64,000 nucleotides of DNA from Nelumbo lutea (Eukaryota; Streptophyta; Magnoliopsida; Proteales; Nelumbonaceae): the NCBI GenBank assembly GCA_022828595.1, contig JAKGHH010000004.1:83976270-84040269 (forward strand), in the 5' to 3' direction. The notes under the pieces are model-generated. The model was not told the origin of the DNA and searched no databases. It saw nothing but the letters and a program-made list of their open reading frames with translations. How positions within the stretch are numbered: position 1 is the stretch's first letter; each line of letters opens with the position of its first letter. Shown here one piece after another: positions 55,735 through 64,000 of this stretch. The translations under genes and the position numbers were made by a program.

Positions 55735-56135
55735 TAAGGGTGTCAATCGACCGGTTTTGGACTGGACCCCATCTAGTTCAGAATCAATTTGGACTGACCA
55801 AAAAGACATAGTGGATTGGACCAATCCAGTCCAAAATATTTATTAGATTGGACTGGGCCTGGTCCGTAATAAATTTAGATTGGATTTGATTGGATTAAGC
55901 CAATATCCGGTCCATTAATATAAGATAAGAATATAGGTGTTAATGGACCGGGTTTGAGTTGGAATCAATCTAAATTAAAATGAATTTGAACAAATTGGAT
56001 GGTCTGAATATTGAATTGGACCAGTCCAAAATGGTCCATATTATTCATTCGATTGGATTGGACCTGGTCCATTCGTAATGGACTCACATTCAACTGGATC
56101 GGATTAGACCAAATCCAGTCCAATTGACACTCCTA
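55735..56135 (-). mobile_element. hAT-like MITE, TCCAATCC family (copy 3, inverted)
   Basis: Starts TAAGGGTGTCAATCGACC and ends CCAATTGACACTCCTA. The interior is the reverse complement of copies 1 and 2 (TAATGGACTCACATT, GATAAGAATATA). The target duplication is ambiguous (GGCAAACT/GGCAAAGA nearby). It lies about 450 bp from copy 2 in opposite orientation. Confidence 0.75.
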
Positions 56136-56693
56136 TGGCAAAGAAGGCACTATTTTTGTTTATCAAATAAATAAAAAATATGGGGTTCCCCCTATATGGA
56201 AAATGGGATGTACCTCCTTCCCAAAAAAGGTATATACTCAAATCACCCCATTTTAAAAACCAGAAATCAAGGACTAATTTTTGGTTTAGACTTTTTAAGA
56301 ACACAATATTTTCCCAAACTTGATTTTCATGCGATCATGGGAAAGGAAACAATTCACACTGGAGAACACCCACTTCATATATAGTCTTTACATGCTACAC
56401 AAAGTATAGTAAAGAGGCATTTGACAAGTCTTTTTGTATGGTCTGTTGGGCTTTTCAAAGCTTGGAAACTAAAGTTTGGTCATTCTTTCTGCTCGGTAAT
56501 GAAAGACGGGAAACCAGAAAGACTTCTGCCCTGAAAAGCTCATAGAAGTCCAAATGACCATAAATCTTGAAGTTTCCCATCTTTCACTTAAAATCTTTTA
56601 TTTAACATATTTGTAGTCTTGTAGATCATGATAGACAAGAATGCTTGGGAAAAAGGTAGATCGTTAAAGACAAGACCCCAAAAAATCATTATA

Positions 56694-57078
56694 GGGGTTG
56701 TTTGAAAAGTCTTTTTAGGAAGATCTTCTGGTAGCTCTAACAGTTAAAAGATGCATTGAGTTTTTTCATGAAGATCTGAGCAGTCCGAAGCTAGTTTGGT
56801 TACTACACGTCTTTCCATGTCTTTCTACACGAGAATAAAACGAGAAAGACGTGAAAAACTCCATTTGGAGCTTCCCAGAATCAGCCCAAAATGGGCTTCT
56901 CGCATCTTTTCAACGCACTGACTTTTAGCGGCTAGATCTATTATGAACCAAACGAAAAAAAAAACTGCAGTGCAGTCTACCCGGCTTATAAACAACCAAA
57001 ATACCGCATAAAAAAACGCACCAAATGACATCTAAACTGTCGGAAGATCCTCCTAAAAAAACTTGCTAAATGGCATCC
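56694..57078. mobile_element. Probable MITE, AAGTCTTTTTAGGAAGATC type
   Basis: GAAAAGTCTTTTTAGGAAGA at the left pairs imperfectly with TCCTCCTAAAAAAACTTGC at the right. A related half-element starts near 56,418 (GGCATTTGACAAGTCTTTTT). Boundaries are approximate. Confidence 0.4.
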
Positions 57079-57594
57079 AAGTTATAAATTTTTAAAACCA
57101 TCTCTCTCTCTCCACATATCATATCTAGCCTTGCAAGCTTGCTGCATCTTGTGAGGATAGATTTGGATGGGCCAAGTTCAGCCAACGAAGCCCAATCACA
57201 ATAGAAGTATTTTTGGCAATGTGACCCAGGTCAAGTTCCAGTGGAATACCAAAGTTCCTTGTATGTGGCAAAGTAAAATCAGGAAAAGTGATTTTTGGAT
57301 AAAACCTTGTCTGGGTCACTGAAACCCTAGTAATATTGATTGTCCCATGAAATGTCACAACAAACAGGTCCAATAATGCACCAGAGGGCGACCTCGAATC
57401 TTACAGCCCACACTTCAGACCCTGTGCATGGCACTAGAGCCGAATCCCGTGCTGAAACCATCATACTACATCTTTTCAAGTAGCCCATTTTTGCCTATTT
57501 TTGGCCCTACAAAACGAATATATTATATATAGATATATTTGTTTTCAAATAAACTCAGTTTCTCTACCCAAAAGAAGATAATGGGCTAGCTAAG

Positions 57595-57700
57595 CCCATT
57601 ATGCCAGTATAGCTTTTGGTAAAAGCAACCACTTTGGAGACCACCCGGTTCGGATCCCACTGATGATGGGCATCCAGGACAACACATTACACACTCAAAA
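57595..57700 (+). mobile_element. SINE-like sequence with pol III boxes
   Basis: TATAGCTTTTGGTAAAAGC resembles an A box and CCCGGTTCGGATCCCAC is a good B box, about 35 nt apart. No acceptor stem can be formed, so it is not a tRNA gene. No clear A-tail is seen. Confidence 0.4.
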
Positions 57701-58620
57701 GTGTTCTTCTGTTGAGAGGAGAGTCAATCTGATCATGATTCTAGGGGCAGACGACCCGTTACAGTCCACTTGCAACTTATGGCTCTTACAATGGGCCCAT
57801 ACACGTTGGCCTCTTTTTGGGCTGTTTGTGGACTTATTCAATGACAAGCTTGTCAATGGGCTTGTCTAGCCCGACACAGCCTGTTTTAGGCCTAGGCTTG
57901 CTTGCTCCCTACACCCAAAACAAGGGACAAGGGAATCAGGTTAGGACAAGTACTTTGATTTCCAGATCCATTGATATCTTCAGAGAACTGTAGGACTCCC
58001 TCTTGAGGGGTACCTTTCCCTTGGTCCACGCCATTGGTCGCTCTCACCTCTCAGAGGAGGCTTTACATGGTTTTTGAATAGGTTGAACTGGCTTCCTACA
58101 TGGTGTTTGGTTGAATATATCATATATATGGATTATTTCTACTTTTCCTTGTTCACTTTTTATATACTTTTACTCCCATCATACAGGGCCTTGTTCAGAA
58201 ATTTAGGCCCATTGTCTACACAATTAGTGGCTCATTGTGAATATTGGCCCATCATGTGTATGTATTTTTTTCCCCTTTGCCAATTACGTTGATCCATCGG
58301 ATGCTGGGGCCTAGGGATAAAGAGTCTGCCTACATAAATTGTCGGGCTTCTGGAACAAAATGGGAGACCAAATTTGAGCCCGTAATTGCATTCATTTAGA
58401 GCAATGACTTGATGACCACACATAGCTCTTATTGGCTCGAGCAAACAAAAAGTCAAAACTTTTGAACTGATGGGCCAAAACTCAAAAAGGCCTCTTTGAT
58501 TTAAGGCCCGTTTCAAAGCACTTCCACTTTGCACAGCAGAGGACTGTATCTGAAGCCACAGAATTGAATTGATAGTTGCTGCTGATTGGTAAGTGATGGA
58601 TCAAACTCAAACCTGTCAAT
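57701..58620. other. Intergenic DNA, nothing recognised
   Basis: Open frames up to 100 codons on either strand show no domain. None is supported by a start context plus a family motif. Confidence 0.4.
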
Positions 58621-59050
58621 TAGGGTGAGCATTATTCGGTTAAAACCGAAATTCGAACCAAAATTTTCGGTTCAGTTTTTGGTTTTTTAGGTGATTCTGT
58701 TTTTATGAATTTTGGTTTTCGACTTTGATTTTCAGATTTAGAAATTTGATTAACCAAAAAAAAACCGAATTAATCAAAATTCATTAAATAATATGTAATA
58801 TATAATACACAATGTATAATATATAATATATTATATATTTATATATTAATATATTATATATAATGTATTATAATGAAAATTCGATTTCATAATATATATT
58901 ATAATATATAACATTTTATATATTAATTAAATTTGGTTTTTAACCGAAAATTTTGGTTTCAGTTATTTCGATTTTTTTGTAATTCGGTTTGGTTTAGTTT
59001 TCATCTTTTTATTTCGCTTTTTAAAATTTTGGTCTATTCGATTCGGTTTT
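58621..59050. mobile_element. Degraded hAT-like MITE, GGTTAAAACCGAA family
   Basis: Starts TAGGGTGAGCATTATTCGG, like 62,029-62,506, and shares GGTTAAAACCGAA, ATTTCGGTTTTGG-like words and a TATAATATA core. The right end is eroded and no target duplication was found. Confidence 0.55.
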
Positions 59051-59202
59051 TAATCAAATAAACTAAACATTGGACTCAACTTTTTCAATAGTTTGGGGAT
59101 TCTTATTTAGTGGGGTTTGGTTGTATTTAAAATGGCTGTGAAAATGAATATTTTCCAATAGTTGACTAAGTGGTAGGAAGAAGGCATTCTTTTAAATTTT
59201 AT

Positions 59203-59204
<2 letters not shown>

Positions 59205-59245
<41 letters not shown>
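59205..59245 (+). repeat. (CT)20 microsatellite
   Basis: A pure CT run immediately after ATAGATCTCT. Confidence 0.95.
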
Positions 59246-59248
<3 letters not shown>

Positions 59249-59679
59249 CAAGTGGTCTTGGGCCTTTGAAAAATAATTGTTTGATCAATGGATCAGGCTA
59301 ACCGAACCCAAGAACCGAATTTCCAGTAATTTGAAATCTGAATTTCCGGATCGATCTTGTACAAATTTGAAACCCAAATTAAATGTTGTCCAAACCTGAT
59401 ACAATGTCCACAAAAGCAATTCCATAGTGGTAGCTTACGCCCAATATCAGACCTAGATCAGCCCCTGCTAAAGATGGCACAACAATATGTGTGAAGTCGA
59501 TTCAGCAATGCAATTTCAACAAAACTCAAACTCCAACCTCCTTGGAGTTCAAACTTGGATCATGACTTATCCATGGTTAGATCAGCCTTGTCTTCTTTAA
59601 AAGACATGGGTGTATATTCAACCCATATCACATGACAACTTAAATTGTCACATGACCACTTAATTAACCTTATTAATAA

Positions 59680-61150
59680 TAACTAGCTAGGAAAGTGAAA
59701 CAATGGAAACTGATAATTATATTAATAATTTTAGTAATTTGTTATAAAAATAATTTAATAATTTAGGTTAATTATATTAATAATTTTTAACAAAAATAAT
59801 AAATTGCTACTAATTAATTGAGTGTTTCGCACATGGATAATCCAATATCCAATAATTTACAATCAAAATTATTGAAAATACAAAAACCAATTTTCAATAA
59901 TTATTTACTATGAAAACTACACATTTCTTCAAGAAATTTTCAGAATTGCACAAATCTAATAAATTATATTAAATCTTTCAAATTTTTGAAAAGTACACTA
60001 ATTTATATTTTTCCTTCCAAAATATGATTTTCTAAAAAAAATAGAAATTTAATAATTTACTATAAATAAAAAATTTTCGGAAAACTTTTGAAAATGCAAT
60101 AATTTTCAGTAATTATTGAAAATACAAAAAATAAATTTTAATAATTATTTACAGCACTTTGAGGAATTGTCACTTTTCAATAAATATCATAATTAATAAA
60201 AAGCATTATCACTTTTCAATAATTTTCAGCATTTTTTTTTGCATATTAGTCATTGTTCATTAATTTCCACTACAAATTTAATGTGCATTTGTTTTCTGTA
60301 AAAAAATTAAATAAACACCGTAGTTAATAATTACTAATTTAATTATATACTAATTAACAAATACCATAATTAATTTAGTTAATAAATACTTTTATATTAA
60401 AACTAATCGTTAGTATTTAATAAAATACTACTGATTTTATTAATAAATATGGTTAAACTGTTACTTAATAAAGTATCGGTAATTAATAAATACCGTTAAT
60501 TAATTAATAATACTGTGTTTATTAAAATACTGTAATTATTAAATGTACTATTAATTAATTAATAATACTGTAATTATTCAAATTAATGTATTTATTAAAA
60601 TACAATATTTTAATGAATAATGTGAATTAGATTATTAAATAAATACTGTAATCAATAAAAAAATACTGCTAGTTTTCAATATTGTTTCAATAAGTTTAAA
60701 AAAATTTGGAATAAAATACTGTTAATTTTACTTATTTTAATTGTTTTCATTATTTTAATTAAGTTTTATATTTTTTAGAATTTTCCATATTTTCAGCATT
60801 TTTTGCATTTTAGTCATTTTTCATTAATGTGCATTAATTATTTTCAATCAAAATAAATTAAATAATTACCATAATTATTTTTAGTCTAAAGCATTTTTTA
60901 ATTATTTTCAGTAATTCTTATTGTACTGTGCATCACACAGTATGTGAAAATCATGCGGTGTACAGCTTGGGTTGGACCATGGCTACACGGTATAAGTAAA
61001 TCGTGTGGCACACGGTCAAATGTTAACCATGAGCCACATGGTTTGGTTTCAGGCAAACCCAAAACTGTATCGAAATTGGGTTGCGCTGGACCCGTTTTGA
61101 TCATCTTCTTCGCCCAATCATTAATACGAGTCCTGTGTCAACCCAAATGC
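59680..61150. repeat. AT-rich block related to the Helitron interior
   Basis: Phrases such as GCATATTAGTCATTGTTC, AATTTAATGTGCATTTG, CATAGTTAATAA-like and TTTTCAGTAATT recur in similar order around 13,140-13,700. It is probably a decayed copy of the same element or satellite-like relative. Ends were not found. A GC-richer patch (60,925-61,130, ACACGGTATAAG/CACATGGTTTGG) interrupts it near the right side. Confidence 0.45.
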
Positions 61151-62028
61151 TTCTTTTTTCACTTTTTTTCTTTTTAATATACTTTTTACTTAGTAGTTAA
61201 TCATTTTTCTTTTATGTTTTTCCAATATTTTCAGAGAAAAAACTATAAACAAAGGAGATAAATGTGAAAATTAAAGCTATTACAAGTGACACGCGCATTT
61301 TTTTCCATGGTAATGTGTCACTTTTTAATCATTTTATGTTTCCAATCATATACAAACATCACCAATATGTTTTAAACGCAAAGAAGGATCTTACACTGCT
61401 TAATGACACCAGGGCAAGTAAAATCAAACCTGGAAAATAGTGGTGGACGGATGAGAATGGTTGATATAACTCAGAGTTTTAGAGAAAAAAAATGAAACAA
61501 ACCTGATGAGCAGTAATCTAAAAGTTTCAGTACGGAAGTTTAAAATTTTGATTCCAAAGGTTTAGCACGTATGTAAGGAGAGGCTTTTTTTTTTTTTTTT
61601 TTTTTTTACAGTGGATGTGCGCGGGAGACGCTTTGGAAGTGCAAACGTCTCTACCCACTCTTTAATTCAAGCTTATTTAATTGGTTGTTTTAATAAATAC
61701 ATGAAATAAAAAAATAAGAAAATGAAAAATACAGAAAATTAGAATGGGGATTTTCTGCATATATATATATATAAGGCCTATTTCCTTTAATGATTCACGG
61801 CCTAAGGCATTTCATAGCCACTTTAGGCCTGAATATCGTATGGCGAGGGACCCAGAAAGGTCTCATATAAAGTCCACAAGGGTTCGGCCCCACCCCTAGA
61901 AAGTAGCAGGCCGAATTCACTACCTAAGGATAGTGAAACCCTTGACCCAATTAGTTTGGGCTCAATTTGGGCCGAACATTTAAACATAAATGATCATTGG
62001 ATTCAACCATCCTTTGAAGACCAAAGGA
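61151..62028. other. Intergenic DNA, nothing recognised
   Basis: Contains a long T-run near 61,583-61,608. No conserved reading frame or bounded element. Confidence 0.4.
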
Positions 62029-62506
62029 TAGGGGTGAGCATTGTTTGGTTAAAACCGAATTGGAACTTTCGGTTTCAGCTTGTTTGGTTCGGTTTTTTTG
62101 GTTTAAAAAATGGTTTCGGTTCTAGTTTTTTGGATTAGAAATTCGGTTAACCCAAAAAGCTAAAATTTATTATATACATAATATAATATATATTATTAAT
62201 ATGTAAAACATAATATATTATAATATGTATATAATATATATTATATATAATATAAATTAACATATACATATATTATAATATTCATAAATACATTAATATA
62301 TGTAATATAATATGTATTAGTATAATATTAATAAATTCGGTTTTAACCAAAATAGTCGAAAATTGAACCAAAAAATTTGGTTTCAATTTTTTTTGGTTTC
62401 TTAATAATTCGGTTTTGGTTTGGTTTTACATTTTATAAGTTCGGTTTTTAAAAATCTGGTTTATTCAGCTCGATTTTTAATCGAATAAACCGAATGCTCG
62501 CCCTTA
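62029..62506. mobile_element. hAT-like MITE with perfect 8-bp duplication
   Basis: The ends TAGGGGTGAGCATTG and ATGCTCGCCCTTA are flanked by identical CCAAAGGA (62,021-62,028 and 62,507-62,514). Subterminal GGTTAAAACCGAA/TTTAATCGAATAAACCG and an AT-rich core. Same family as 58,621. Confidence 0.85.
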
Positions 62507-62514
62507 CCAAAGGA

Positions 62515-62841
62515 TAGGGGTGGATTTGAGCTGAGTCGAGCCAAATATCTAGCTACTCAAGCTCGGCTCGCCTGAAAACTATGAGGCTCAAGCTTGATTC
62601 AAGGTAGAGACTTAAGCTCGAATTCAACTCAGCTTAAAAGCTTGTAAGTTCGAGCTTGGCTCAGCTTGAACTCAACTATGAGGCAAACTTCTTATAAAAT
62701 TAATAATTACACATATAAAAAAATTTATTTTTGTTTTACTCATAAAATTAATAATTATAAAAACTAGTTATTATTATACATATACAAAATAGAAATATTA
62801 TATATATCTAATCTTTTTCTATTTATTATTTTTATATTATA

Positions 62842-62884
<43 letters not shown>

Positions 62885-63074
62885 AGCTCAATTAGGCTTG
62901 CGAACCTCACAAGCTAGCCAAGCTTTATCAGGCTTGAGCTCAACTTGATTAGCAAGTGAGGCTATTCATTGGGCTCGAGTTCAACTCAAAGCTTGGTTTA
63001 AACTGAGCCAAATTGAGCTTTTCATGAGTCAAACTCAAATATCTTGTGAAAAGCTCAATTCATGTCCACCCTTA
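62515..63074. mobile_element. Second hAT-like MITE at the same target
   Basis: The ends TAGGGGTGGATTTGAGC and CATGTCCACCCTTA are flanked by CCAAAGGA (shared with the previous element) and CCCAAGGA. Interior GAGCTGAGTCGAGCC and CTCAAGCTTG words place it in the family of 22,261 and 41,108, not that of its neighbour. It includes a TATG microsatellite at about 62,845-62,881. Confidence 0.85.
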
Positions 63075-63082
63075 CCCAAGGA

Positions 63083-64000
63083 TAAAAGACATGCAAGATG
63101 AAGCTCATTAGGTAATTAGCCTTGTAATGGTTTATTGTCCTTATCCTCTTGGCCCATAATCATCAAAAATTGCCCACAAGGAAGGACTTCTCCCCTGACT
63201 ACAAAATGCAATGGCACACTCTCTACTTAGATGAAACCCGAGATTAAAACCTTTTTGCAAATATTTTTCATAAAATATTAATATAACATATAAATACATT
63301 TTGTAAGTAGATTTCAACTACAATCGAAATCCACTACCAACAGTTTAAGTTTCTATCAAAGAGAGTAGTGGCCCCTAATATTCACTTTGTCTTACAAAGG
63401 AGTTGATTCTATCACTATGATCATTCACTCAAGTGATTTTCAAACTGTTCCAGCATGCACAACTATTTGAACCTTAATGGATCTCGCTAGTTGGTATATC
63501 AAAAGTAGTTCAGTCCAAGACCTAATGTAATATCATATTCAAGTTTGGGGTTAAGTTTAACTTTCTAATTTTGCCCATTTGTCTCTAAGGTCTAGAGTAT
63601 AACTAAAAATTAGTCCAAGTTCATTGTTTCTTCCAAACACCCACTAACTACTCTTAAGGCCTAACCTACCAATTAAAACAAGCTACTCCACTATTTCGGC
63701 AACACATTAGTGTTAGCCTTATTAGAATAAATTCACAAAATTTATCCAATGGTTGAGAACATTCTAAATTAACACAAGCCTCCTAAGTGTCAAATTTAAG
63801 GAATAATTCATAGAAACAAACCAATTTGAACATAAAACAATGATGTACTTATATTATTCATTTATAAATGTTTATATATGTCAATCTGATTTGAGCTAAA
63901 AGCATACGTTGTCTAACAAGGTTAAGGGCACAAAACTTAAGGTTGGGCTTAGTTGGCCCTAGTCCTAAAAACGCCTTTCCAAGTTGCAATATTAGGTATT
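63083..64000. other. Intergenic DNA to the window edge, nothing recognised
   Basis: AT-rich, no conserved reading frame, no terminal repeats found. Confidence 0.4.

Noticed and set aside
57125..57373. Minus-strand 82-codon frame
   Set aside because: No motif, no promoter or splice evidence, and single-copy open frames of this length are expected by chance.
57595..57700. Possible tRNA gene
   Set aside because: Good B box but no 7-bp acceptor stem, anticodon arm or terminator could be formed; treated as SINE-like.

Overview
The window is nuclear DNA from a flowering plant. The signs are an adenylate isopentenyltransferase (cytokinin synthesis) gene, a plant-type secreted eight-cysteine protein, relics of cytosolic Hsp70 and ribosomal protein S11 genes, short AT-rich GT-AG introns, and a dense cover of plant transposons (an LTR element, a Helitron, and hAT-like and Harbinger/Tourist-like miniature elements). 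I cannot name the species. The gene density is very low: only two host genes look intact. Many short reading frames elsewhere are repeat translations or begin at GTG/TTG, and I do not regard them as genes. || Layout: 1-2,380 holds miniature elements. 2,397-7,090 is a broken cytosolic Hsp70 copy split by a 3.87 kb LTR element with a perfect 5-bp target duplication. The element carries its own three-exon gag-like gene and a 41-bp tandem repeat in both LTRs. 8,031-8,759 is a small single-exon gene for a secreted protein with an eight-cysteine pattern and a 70-residue His/Asp/Glu-rich insert between Cys2 and Cys3; this is the most interesting locus. 8,960-11,260 has Harbinger-like elements and a tandem array of roughly 150 bp units. 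11,318-15,342 is a probable AT-rich non-autonomous Helitron on the minus strand. 15,343-25,190 is intergenic DNA with SINE-like elements, MITEs, G-tracts, a tandem array split by a hAT-like element and a palindromic minisatellite. 25,194-28,968 is a tandem duplication; one copy carries a 1.06 kb hAT-like element that has captured the 5' end of a ribosomal protein S11 gene, and the other copy preserves the empty site. 33,923-35,407 is the isopentenyltransferase gene on the minus strand with TATA box and a probable leader intron. 35,408-64,000 is intergenic and full of MITEs, including nested and back-to-back insertions. || The two intact genes have no visible functional link. The rest records repeated transposon insertion into duplicated or tandemly repeated DNA, and several insertions are proven by target duplications or by an empty site elsewhere in the window. 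All family names rest on recognising motifs and terminal structures by eye; no search was run. TE boundaries were counted by hand and may be off by a few bases, more where called approximate.
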